Below, piece by piece: positions 44,857 to 54,170 of a DNA stretch of 64,000 nt. The stretch's first letter is position 1. Each line of letters opens with the position of its first letter. Origin of the DNA: Xylogone sp. PMI_703 (Eukaryota; Ascomycota; Leotiomycetes); NCBI GenBank assembly GCA_021399445.1, contig JAJTUQ010000021.1:62001-126000 (forward strand). Direction: 5' to 3'. The notes under the pieces were generated by a model. The model searched no databases and was not told the origin of the DNA. It saw only the letters and a list, made by a program, of their open reading frames with translations. A program made the position numbers and the translations under genes.

Positions 44857-46619
44857 ATGGAAACAAAAGCGGCCCCCGAGCATATTGAGCGCTCGCCAGA
44901 AACCGCCGCAGTGGCGCAGAAGAATGCTGATGGCATCGACATTGAACGTGTTATTACTATGCCAGAGACCGATATTCCTCATTTGAGCGAGAAGGTTGTT
45001 GACGGAGATGTTGCTCTTACGATTCTCCAGGCTCACAACGTTCCTTTCACTCCTGAGGAAGAGAAGCGAGTCAAGCGAAAGATCGACTTGCGTATGATTA
45101 TCCTCATGCTTTTGGTAAACGGAATCCAGTATGTAGACAAGAATGTAAGTAAATCGCAAACTCGATGTGCAAGAGCTGGAATTAACACGTTGACAGACCG
45201 TCGCAAATGCTGCAACATATGGCCTTGCAAAGCAAGCCCATCTCAAAGGGGCAGAGTTCAGTCTTCTAGTCACTCTTTTCTACACTGGCTATTTCATTGC
45301 TCAATACCCGACAAATCTTCTAATGCAACGATTCCCGACCGTGAAGTATATTACTGTCAACTTTATTCTCTGGGGTTAGAACTCTATTTTATGCATCGAA
45401 ATGTCATATTGTATCTGACTTGTAATTAGGCACCATGCTTGCTGCTCAAGGAGGGGCAACCAATTTTAAAACGCTCGCCACACTTCGATTTTTCATGGGT
45501 GTTTTCGAATCATGCGTCAATCCTGGGTTTGTCTTGATAACTTCTTCATGGTGGAAACGTGAGGAACAGGCAGCTCGAATGGGCTTGTGGTATTCAGCCA
45601 ACGGACTTGTTGGTGCTCCTTCGGGGTTCCTTTTCTATGGCATAGCACATATCCACGTAAGCTTCGACCGTTGACTTGCAACTACAACGTCAGAACTAAC
45701 ATTCAAGCAGGCAAGAGGAATGTTTCCCTACCAGTGGATGTTTCTAATTCTCGGCCTCATAACTATCTTGTTCGGTATCTCTCTCTGGTGGACCCTCCCA
45801 GATTCTCCCCTGACCGCCGGTTTTCTGAACGATCGGGAGCGTCTGATCGCCGTTGAGCGTTTGAAAACCAACAAAACGGGAATTAAGAATAGTCATCACA
45901 AGAAGGAGCAAGTGAAAGAAGCATTTACAGACATTAAAGTGTGGGTCCTAGTCTGGATTTGCTTCTGGCAACAAATGACAAACAACCTCCAGACGACTTT
46001 CTCTGGTCTTGTGATTCTTGGATTCGGATATGACACTTACCAGGCTGTACTTCTGGGCATCCCTGCCCAAATTATCTTCGCGGCTACGATGCTTATTGCC
46101 GCCTTCTTTCTGTCGAGTAGGTGGGGCGAGGGAAAGCGTCTATTTGTTATGGCTCTATGCTACATTCCCGGCATTGTGTCTGCTTCGATACTGTACAGCA
46201 TTCCTGTCAAACTGAGCACTCGTTCAGTTCATCTTTACGCTATCTTCACTCTTAATATTGGTAGTGTCGCTGCTGGAATCGGCTACACTCTTCTTTCATC
46301 CAACGTTGCTGGCTACACCAAGAAAACTGTTGCAGGGGCTATGTTCTTCAGTGCATACTGCGTGTCAAATATTATTAGTCCCCAAACATTTCTAGCCTCG
46401 CAGGCTCCACGTTATGCAGCGGGTGTAGGGACAACTCTTGCCGCATTCGCAATCCTAGAGATTACCTTGGTAGTCCTTTACTTTATGTACAGGAGAGAAA
46501 ATGCCAAGAGGGAGAGACAGAACGAAGAGGAACTAGATCTTACTGCAGATGAGGAATTGATCAATGCCTTTTCAGATCTAACAGATTTGAAGAATAAGAG
46601 GATGAGATATAAGATGTGA
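44857..46619 (+). CDS. MFS transporter, Dal5/anion:cation symporter type
   Basis: A four-exon gene (44857-45144, 45197-45374, 45430-45656, 45711-46619) encoding 533 aa. Its three 52-55 bp GT-AG introns rejoin DKNTVANAATYGL, FILWGTMLAAQG and AHIHARGMFPYQ. It has a hydrophilic N-terminus of about 80 residues, then about 12 hydrophobic segments, with the family-typical stretches LFYTGYFIAQYP, RFFMGVFESCVNPGF, WWKREEQAARMGLWYS and SLWWTLPDSP, and a charged C-terminus. This subfamily imports organic anions such as allantoate, pantothenate, tartrate-like acids and other carboxylates with protons. In the cluster it most likely imports the carboxylate or lactone substrate. Plasma-membrane location is expected. 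Confidence 0.9.
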
Positions 46620-47220
46620 CAGAAAAGCTCGAATGTGCTAGAGAACTTGGTCAATATGTCCTATTGCTCAAGTTGAGCTTTGTCACTTTGTTATAGCAGA
46701 ATTGTATTCCTTCAAATTGACTATTTTTACAATTCTTTATGTATAAGTAGAAATAGGCTTTCACGAGCATAATTACTGGCTATCCCATCTATGATATATT
46801 CATTGACATTTGGATTATTAAGATGTTTGAGAGCCTGGCAAAGTTGAACTCCTAGCACTTCGTGGTGCTGGCTACGAACTTATGATTGCAATATTATCAT
46901 AGAACCAACGGGAAACAAGCGTATTCAATGGAGCTGCTGATGGGGTTGTGGTTGTTCCGTCGCCTTGTCACTGGTCGGACGACGAGGAGTTGCATCCACA
47001 GAACAGAAGACTATCGTCAAACGGGTTTGAAAACCATCCGACAAGTATTTACTTGTGTAGGAACTAAGCTTTCAAAAGTATTCGGCGTGGAACTGACGCC
47101 TAAACACTTGACAGGACGCCGGGGGCCTTCCTCCGTGGAATTCATACTCATCGAGGGCAGAGGCAAAGAGAGAAAAAGAGCATGTAATAAAGTAAGAAGG
47201 CGGGTAAATGTCGATCCAGG
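46620..47220. other. Right edge of the gene island; no gene recognised
   Basis: 3' flank of the transporter gene. An open tract at 46886-47227 has an arginine-rich product with no family resemblance and runs into the AT-rich transposon. I see no support for it as a gene. Confidence 0.4.
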
Positions 47221-47224
47221 AAAT

Positions 47225-48145
47225 TAATTTAATTATATAAGATATTTTAAAAGAATATTTATTAGAATATTTATTAAAAATAAATTCAGAAAAAGACTTA
47301 TCTGATTATACTAATAATATTAATAATAATTTAATTCTTAATAATCTTTTTGATAAACTAAAAGGATTAATTAATAAAATTTAACATTTAGTTACATTAA
47401 TTAAATATACTTTTGAAAATAAAAAGTTATTTAATAAAGGAATTGAAAAGTTTAAAAAAGAAAAAGTTTTACTTTTAACTTATAATAAACAAATTCCTTT
47501 AAATAATATAACTAAATGGAATTCTACTTATAATATACTTAATACATTTTTAGAATTAAAAAAAGTTATTATTTATATTTCAAATAATACAAAAAATTCT
47601 GAATTTAAAAAGTATATTATAAGTGAAATTAAATAGAATTCTATAAAAGAATTAAAAAACATTTTTAAGGTCTTTATAAAACTAATTATTAAATTACAAA
47701 GACAAGTTTATACAATAATAAATACTAATTTATTATTTATTTATAAAATTTATAATAAGCTTAATAAAATTGTTAAAAACCTTAAAAATAAAAAATATAA
47801 TTAATTAATAAATAAAAATGATTATAATAATTATTTAAAGTCAATTAATACAGGAATTAAAAAATTAGAAAAATATTTTCTATAGAAAATAATTTTTAGT
47901 TCTCTAATAAATTATAAATCATATTTTTTTAGTATAATTTTAGATTTATGATTAAAATTATTATATTTTAAAGAAAATGGTTTATTAAACTTTTATACAA
48001 TAATTTCAAAAGATATTATAGAATTATTTAAATTAGAATATTTAACTTTAAAAATTAGTTTATCATATTCAAATTTAAATAATTCAGATTCTCAAAATTC
48101 GGATTCTGATAATGAATTATTTATTAAATCGAATATTCAAGAAGA
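47225..48145 (+). pseudogene. hAT-family transposase, central part (disrupted)
   Basis: One frame reads through with only a few stops: ITKWNSTYNILNTFLELKKVI, then a long region with KLEKYFL and SIILDL.LKLLYF. These are the hAT blocks TRWNSTY and LDPRLKL with arginine, tryptophan and glutamine codons turned to stops or lysine by C-to-T/G-to-A changes. Sequence is extremely AT-rich. The reading continues after the Copia insertion at 53851. The element is dead, but far less scrambled than the gypsy copies. Confidence 0.78.
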
Positions 48146-48375
48146 TGTTAGGAATTATGGGAGCAGAGCATACTGGCGCTCGGTAGTTATGCGATCGGAG
48201 TGGAACGACTAATAATCCGGTAAGAGAGTATTTAAGGGTGCAACCCCTTAAATACTAGATATAAGAATAAGCATACAATGCATTAGCCAATATAAGCCTA
48301 TTCAACCCTACATTACGGTAGTGCCTAGTGAACCAACACTTCCATAATATGAGCATAACGATCATAATCTTCACA
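48146..48375 (+). repeat. 5' LTR of the Copia element
   Basis: 230 bp, TGTTAGGAATT...ATCTTCACA. It contains an inverted repeat, tatttaagggtgcaacccct followed by taaata (48227-48254), that may form part of the promoter or polyadenylation structure. Identical to 53616-53845. Confidence 0.95.
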
Positions 48376-48389
48376 GGTTATGAGCCCGG
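48376..48389 (+). promoter_or_regulatory. Primer-binding site matching an initiator tRNA-Met fragment
   Basis: GGTTATGAGCCCGG starts directly after the 5' LTR. Its first 12 bases are complementary to GGGCTCATAACC, the anticodon stem-loop of fungal initiator tRNA-Met, not to a tRNA 3' end. Priming from an internally cut initiator tRNA is known for Drosophila copia. Confidence 0.7.
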
Positions 48390-48760
48390 ACGCATGTTGA
48401 GGCGTCACTAGGAAGAATAGCAGTTGGGACGTGTTCACCGTAAGTCTATCACCAAGGATAGCCAAAACACACGTTGCTGCACAAGTCTTTGTAGAAGAAA
48501 GAAGTCTGCAGAGCATCGGTTGAAACGCAGACCGATCGGTTCCAAGTCTTGAAACGGGTAGACGTGCGACGAATTGTCGGTCTACAGCAAGTACTTGAAG
48601 ATCACGGCCCCTTAATCGGTATCGGGCACCTTGGCGTGATACTTACCTATTTATCTAAACCCAACAGTCAATTATAGGTCTCTCTAACCTTGAGTTACGA
48701 TACGACAGCTCAAAAGACGACAAAATCTTCATCATCCTTATCTCACCGACATTTGAGAAG

Positions 48761-51700
48761 ATGGACACCGATCACCTTGCACGCAAACGCCCTGCTGGCA
48801 TCCTTAGCAGAGCGAATTGGCAAGAATGGTTTAAACTGATGAGACTCTATTTCAAGGGAGAATCGCTAGAATTTGTGCTAAACAAGACAATCACAGAATA
48901 CGCCTGGATTCAGAGAACCCCATCATCGATCAATACCCCTGTTACACCAGCAAGCACGAAAACACCCGAGATCACTATTGAAGGTGTAGCAAAACAACTG
49001 GAGAGCTTGAAGGTGGAGGATGGACTACAAAGTGGATCAAAGGATGGCATATGGAATATTGAAAAGCAAGAGAAATATGAAGCCGCGTCTGCGAAGGTTT
49101 TATATATGATTTCAATCTGTATCGATGCCATGGACAATGAACTGATCCGCGACGAGTCTGAAGCTCAACTGGCATGGACAAAGCTATACTCCAAGTATAG
49201 CAAGTTACTACCTCATGCTGCTCGAAGTGAAATGGCTCAACTCACCTCATTCAAGTTAGAGCAGGGCATGACAATCGAAGAGGGATGGATCCGAGTACAA
49301 GAGTTGAGGAGGAGAGTTGTGAAGGCAACCCCTGAACTCAAGGATGGCTTTAGCACAAAGCAAATATTCGAATTCTTTCTTGCAGGACTCCCAGAGGAAT
49401 ACTCGACAGTTACAACTGTGATCGACGCACAACCGACACTTGAAATCGTGGACAAGATCGATATCCTCCAAAGACACGAAGAAAAGGTCACCAACTCAAC
49501 AGCCCTCGCTGCTAGAGACAAGAGAGCACGAAGATCACAAGATAAAGGGAGCAGAAGCTCAAGTCGACGGAGCGGACATGAAAGCAGCTCGCCCGACCGA
49601 AAGGACGTTAAATGCTATTTGTGTGACGGAAACCACTCCATCAAATATTGTAAACTCAGGCGTGATGCGAGAAAATATGTTCTTGGTCTCAAATCCAAGG
49701 ATAACAAATCACGACACTCTCCAAAGGCAATAAGAGATGACGAGCGCAAGAGTCACCGCAAAAGCAACAAGTCCAAACGTCATGCCCATGGTCACATGGC
49801 CGGTCACTCCTCCGAGTCTAATTCGACGTCGGAGACGGAGTCAAGTTTTGATGACTCATCCGAGGAGGAGGACGAAGTTGCAGGAGTTTCAAAGGAAGCA
49901 ATGCGTATGGTTAAACCTTCCGTCTGGATTGCAGACACAGGCGCTTCTTCTCACATGACTGACAACCCCCAGCTCTTTAAACAACCGATGGTCGATATTA
50001 GACGTCGTGGAATAAAGGTTGGAGGAGGAAGGTTATATGCATGGAAGAAGGGGACCGCTGAAATGAAATTGAAGGATGGAAGTACTGCATTGTTGTCTGA
50101 TACTTTACTTGTTCCGAACCTTGGGGCTAATCTCCTCTCTGCTCGACGCGTTTGCGAAAAAGGTTTTGATGGCTCTTTTGATCCACATGCAATGTATTTT
50201 ACTCGAAAGAATCAAAAGAACCAGTACATTAAAGCCAAGCAACGCGGAGGAGTGTACATTGTGAGTTCTATCGTGAATGGGCCAAAGGAAACAGCTTTGG
50301 TTGGTGATGTTAAAACGGAGGAGGGACAATCGCGATTTAACCCGCCCGGCGGGGAAAATCAAAATTCTGACAGTGACACTGAAACCTCACCCACACTGGC
50401 ACCAAAGTCAGTGGAGAAAGTCACACAACGCTATAATTTATGGCATAGACGATTCGCTCATCTTGGAGTAAAGAAAATCTGTAACTTACACAAGGTTACC
50501 ACCTTAAGCAGGCCAATACGAAAACCCATAACTAAGGAACCTTGTGAAGTCTGCGACTTCACCAAGATGAAAGATCGTGTTAATAAAGCGTTGAGTGAGT
50601 GGGAGAGTAAGAGGCTTGCACTGATCTACGTGGATGCATGTGGACCGTTCCCACCATCAATAAAGGAAGACCGATACTTTGCTCAAATTGTTGATAGCGC
50701 CACTCGTTACATTTGGAACATTCCTGCAAAGACAAGAGCACATTTGGTCGAGAAGCTCAGGACATGGAAGATCCAAGTAGAGTACGAGACGGAGGAGAAA
50801 GTCAAGGCCATTAGAACTGACAATGCCTCGGAACTACTATCACTACTAGACGAATGGAGCACTTCGATCGGGATTCGGGCAGAAACAACAGCAGGGTACA
50901 AGTCAAACCAGAACGGTCCAGCTGAGCGAGCAATCCAGACAACTACAGCAGATGCTCGGGCATTGCTGAAGGAAGCTAGCTTACCGCTTGAATTCTGGAA
51001 CTACGCTGTTGAAACGGATGCATACCTGAGAAACCGAACAGCATCTGGCCCGACAATTGATGGGAAAGTTGTTAGCCCGTACCAGGCATTCACCGGAGAG
51101 ATCCCAAGCATTGATCACATCAGAGTTTTTGGATGTAAATGCGTGTCATACGTCAACCGAAAGGAGCACCCGAAGGAATCAAGAAAAGACAAGCTTATGG
51201 ACCATGGACGGGTTGCAGTGTTTGTAGGATACAATCCAAACACGACCAAACAATATAAGGTCTATGCGCCAGACAGAGGCTGTGTCATCAAATCAAGCCG
51301 CGTCAGCTTTTATGAAGACATCCAAGGCGGAACAGTTGATTTGAAACTTCGGACAGGTGATCCTCAAGGAACAAGGAACGAGCTGGCAATTCGTAAACCA
51401 AGAGGTCGACCACAAAATGAAGTCATCGAGTCTATGCCATTCCCAGATCCGAAAGACTTGAATAACTTCGAAATTGTGATCCCGTCCATTGCGAATCCAG
51501 TGGTAACACGTAACGATCCAACCAGCCCAGCCGGCCGTCAACATGATCAGGAAAATGCAAGCGATCCAAGCGTGAATGTGTCCCATCCAGGAGGAGATGA
51601 GGGAGATGAGGAAAATAAAATTAGGGATCAATCTCAGGCCCAAGCCGAGAACCATGATTCACCACCTGGTGCTAATATAGCATCACCTATCGAATTTCAC

Positions 51701-53539
51701 CCGTCCGGCGGGGAAAATCAAGCACCACCAGAACCCGTGGAAGCGAGGTACGATCTTCGAAAGCGACAGAGACTCGATGACTCTGATGATGAAGACCGTC
51801 CTACCAAGATAGTTAAAGCCATGCTTGCAATGCTGGAAGATCAAGATTACCAAGACCCAGACGAGATAGCTCTGGCCAGTTTAGTAACAGATCTAGATAT
51901 TGTCATCCCAATGACGTACAAAGAGGCCATTTCAGATCATAGATATGGTCAGAAATGGAAGGAGGCAATTGACGAAGAGATCGCATCATTACAGCAAAAC
52001 GGCACATGGGAAGAAGAAATACCCCCGGAAGGAGCGAACTTGGTCTCCACCAAATGGGTATTCACTATCAAGACGAACCCCGACGGGACATTAAACAGGT
52101 TCAAGGCAAGACTGGTTGCTCGAGGCTTCTCTCAGAAATATGGGCAGGATTTCACTGAGACGTTTGCACCTACGGTTAGAATGGATACTCTTCGGATATT
52201 CATGGCCATTGTTGCAGCGGAAAACCTTGAATGCCACTCGTATGACGTGAAGAATGCTTTCACCGAATCACACCTACGAGAACGAATCTTCCTGTCTCAA
52301 CCAGACGGAGTACCCAAGTTAAAGAACGGGTACGCATTACGTGTCCTACGGAGTTTGTATGGGCTAAAGCAGTCCGCGCGGGACTGGAACCTACTCTGCA
52401 AGAGTTATCTCGTTAAGATTGGATTTGTCCAAAGCTTAGCTGACCCTTGCCTTTATATCCACAAAGAACGCAAGATCATATTACTCGTTCACGTGGATGA
52501 CATCGCTGCTGCTGCACCAAGAGTGCAAGAATTGGAATGGTTTGGAAAGACATTGGCAGATCGATTCCATACCAAGAACCTGGGGGAGATTCAAGTGATC
52601 CTTGGTATCCGTGTTACTAGGAATCGAAAAGAGAAAACACTATTCTTAGATCAAGAACAATACCTGGATAACATTTTGAACCGATATGGAATAACTCAAG
52701 AGAAGCACAGGCCAAAGTCAGTGCCAATCTCTAGTTATGACAAGCTACGCCCGACTTCAGACTTTGACAAGAAGGCAAACCTGACCGAGTATCAAGAGCG
52801 CATAGGAAGCCTGATGTACGCGATGATAAACACCAGACCAGACATCGCGTTCGCTCTAGGCAAGCTTAGCCAGTACATGAGTAATCCTGGAGAGCACCAT
52901 GCCAGTGCCGTAAAGGAACTCTTGAGATATGCCAGATCAACGATCAAACAGCGAGTCCGTTATGGGCCAACTCCAATTCAAGCCAACCAATCGTCACGCC
53001 AAAGTAATGACGACAACAGACAAGCCGGTAGCTCTACACTAGTCATGTATTCAGATGCAGACTGGGCAGGAGACAAGACCGACCGGAAGAGCACTTCAGG
53101 AAACGTAGCCATGCTTTACGGAGGGCCTGTTTCCTGGGGGAGTAAGAAGCAACGTTCAGTGGCAACTTCAAGCACTGAATCAGAATACATTGCAATGTCA
53201 ATGTGTGTCAAGCAGAGCCAATGGATCGCTCAAATACTCCGTGATATGGGATTCCCTCAATATATTGGGTCAGACCCGATGACTGTACAAATATTGGGAG
53301 ATAATCAAGGCGCACTCGCGTTGGTAAAGAACCCACACCTTCACGAGCGATCAAAGCATATTGATATCTGTTACCACTACATCCGCGACCTAGAAGAGCG
53401 TAAACGCATTATCGTCAGCTACGTTCCCACAGCAGATATGGTAGCCGATGGCATGACAAAGCCGTTGCAGAAGACAATGTTCATGCGGTTCAAGGAACTA
53501 CTTGGTCTGGCAACAGTAGGAGCAATTAAGAGACAGTAG
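48761..53539 (+). CDS. Copia gag-pol polyprotein
   Basis: A 1592-aa polyprotein in one frame. Order: Gag-like domain (about 70-240), CCHC zinc knuckle (CYLCDGNHSIKYC, about 284), basic and acidic linker, aspartic protease (WIADTGASS, about 388), GAG-pre-integrase HHCC zinc-binding region (WHRRFAH...CEVC, about 565-605), integrase core with YVDACGP, AIRTDNASE and NGPAERA (D, D, E), then RT. RT shows STKWVFTIK, KARLVARGFSQ, YDVKNAF, LYGLKQSARDWN and HVDD (about 1240). RNase H follows (YSDADWAGD about 1430, STESEY, DNQGAL). This order is diagnostic of Ty1/Copia. All catalytic motifs are present and there is no frameshift, so it is probably active. The leader is 385 bp from LTR end to ATG. Confidence 0.97.
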   Translation: MDTDHLARKRPAGILSRANWQEWFKLMRLYFKGESLEFVLNKTITEYAWIQRTPSSINTPVTPASTKTPEITIEGVAKQLESLKVEDGLQSGSKDGIWNIEKQEKYEAASAKVLYMISICIDAMDNELIRDESEAQLAWTKLYSKYSKLLPHAARSEMAQLTSFKLEQGMTIEEGWIRVQELRRRVVKATPELKDGFSTKQIFEFFLAGLPEEYSTVTTVIDAQPTLEIVDKIDILQRHEEKVTNSTALAARDKRARRSQDKGSRSSSRRSGHESSSPDRKDVKCYLCDGNHSIKYCKLRRDARKYVLGLKSKDNKSRHSPKAIRDDERKSHRKSNKSKRHAHGHMAGHSSESNSTSETESSFDDSSEEEDEVAGVSKEAMRMVKPSVWIADTGASSHMTDNPQLFKQPMVDIRRRGIKVGGGRLYAWKKGTAEMKLKDGSTALLSDTLLVPNLGANLLSARRVCEKGFDGSFDPHAMYFTRKNQKNQYIKAKQRGGVYIVSSIVNGPKETALVGDVKTEEGQSRFNPPGGENQNSDSDTETSPTLAPKSVEKVTQRYNLWHRRFAHLGVKKICNLHKVTTLSRPIRKPITKEPCEVCDFTKMKDRVNKALSEWESKRLALIYVDACGPFPPSIKEDRYFAQIVDSATRYIWNIPAKTRAHLVEKLRTWKIQVEYETEEKVKAIRTDNASELLSLLDEWSTSIGIRAETTAGYKSNQNGPAERAIQTTTADARALLKEASLPLEFWNYAVETDAYLRNRTASGPTIDGKVVSPYQAFTGEIPSIDHIRVFGCKCVSYVNRKEHPKESRKDKLMDHGRVAVFVGYNPNTTKQYKVYAPDRGCVIKSSRVSFYEDIQGGTVDLKLRTGDPQGTRNELAIRKPRGRPQNEVIESMPFPDPKDLNNFEIVIPSIANPVVTRNDPTSPAGRQHDQENASDPSVNVSHPGGDEGDEENKIRDQSQAQAENHDSPPGANIASPIEFHPSGGENQAPPEPVEARYDLRKRQRLDDSDDEDRPTKIVKAMLAMLEDQDYQDPDEIALASLVTDLDIVIPMTYKEAISDHRYGQKWKEAIDEEIASLQQNGTWEEEIPPEGANLVSTKWVFTIKTNPDGTLNRFKARLVARGFSQKYGQDFTETFAPTVRMDTLRIFMAIVAAENLECHSYDVKNAFTESHLRERIFLSQPDGVPKLKNGYALRVLRSLYGLKQSARDWNLLCKSYLVKIGFVQSLADPCLYIHKERKIILLVHVDDIAAAAPRVQELEWFGKTLADRFHTKNLGEIQVILGIRVTRNRKEKTLFLDQEQYLDNILNRYGITQEKHRPKSVPISSYDKLRPTSDFDKKANLTEYQERIGSLMYAMINTRPDIAFALGKLSQYMSNPGEHHASAVKELLRYARSTIKQRVRYGPTPIQANQSSRQSNDDNRQAGSSTLVMYSDADWAGDKTDRKSTSGNVAMLYGGPVSWGSKKQRSVATSSTESEYIAMSMCVKQSQWIAQILRDMGFPQYIGSDPMTVQILGDNQGALALVKNPHLHERSKHIDICYHYIRDLEERKRIIVSYVPTADMVADGMTKPLQKTMFMRFKELLGLATVGAIKRQ

Positions 53540-53615
53540 GAGCGGTCAGAGGTGATACTGACAAGATGAGACTGACACAGGCTACATCATAGCACCTGTA
53601 TGATCTGAGTAGGAG

Positions 53616-53845
53616 TGTTAGGAATTATGGGAGCAGAGCATACTGGCGCTCGGTAGTTATGCGATCGGAGTGGAACGACTAATAATCCGGTAAGAGAGTA
53701 TTTAAGGGTGCAACCCCTTAAATACTAGATATAAGAATAAGCATACAATGCATTAGCCAATATAAGCCTATTCAACCCTACATTACGGTAGTGCCTAGTG
53801 AACCAACACTTCCATAATATGAGCATAACGATCATAATCTTCACA
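53616..53845 (+). repeat. 3' LTR of the Copia element
   Basis: 230 bp, identical by eye to the 5' LTR, followed by the GAAGA target duplication. The gag-pol stop lies 76 bp upstream, and the purine-rich word gagtaggag just before the LTR may serve as the polypurine tract. Confidence 0.95.
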
Positions 53846-53850
53846 GAAGA

Positions 53851-54170
53851 ATATATAATTTATTTAAGGGAAAATACAGAATCACTAAAAATTAATATAT
53901 TAAATTATTAGAAAAATAATTCTCAGAGATTTCTAATATTAAATATATTAGTTAAAAGATATTTAGCTATTCTAGCTACTTCAGCTTTTATTAAAAGTAT
54001 ATTTAGTATTAATAATAATATTATAACAAAATCTCGAAATAAATTAAACCTAAAAATTGTTAAATAGTTAATATTATTAAAAAGTTAAGATATTAAAGAT
54101 ATATCAGAGTTAAATACAATTAAAGATAAAGAGGAAATAGAAAAGAATATTAATTAATTTTATTAAGATT
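53851..54170 (+). pseudogene. hAT-family transposase, C-terminal dimerisation domain
   Basis: This continues the frame of 47225-48145 after the Copia insertion. It reads EEYIIYLRE..., then RFLILNILVKRYLAILATSAFIKSIFS and NNIITKSRNKLNLKIVK, matching the hAT C-terminal block (PVLSRLARRYLAIPATSAPSERVFS-like) with RIP-type substitutions and a few stops. The terminal inverted repeats of the element could not be located. Confidence 0.78.

Larger units (their letters stand above)
48146..53845 (+). mobile_element. Complete Copia LTR retrotransposon, apparently intact
   Basis: 5700 bp with two LTRs identical by eye (230 bp each) and a perfect target duplication GAAGA (48141-48145 and 53846-53850). 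A single uninterrupted gag-pol frame fills the interior. It is inserted in the hAT transposase gene, whose reading continues on the other side. Identical LTRs, an intact frame and an identical second copy at 1-2151 indicate very recent transposition. No RIP signature. Confidence 0.97.

Noticed and set aside
46886..47227. 113-codon open tract after the transporter gene
   Set aside because: Arginine-rich, no recognisable family, and it runs into the AT-rich hAT element. More likely chance than a gene.
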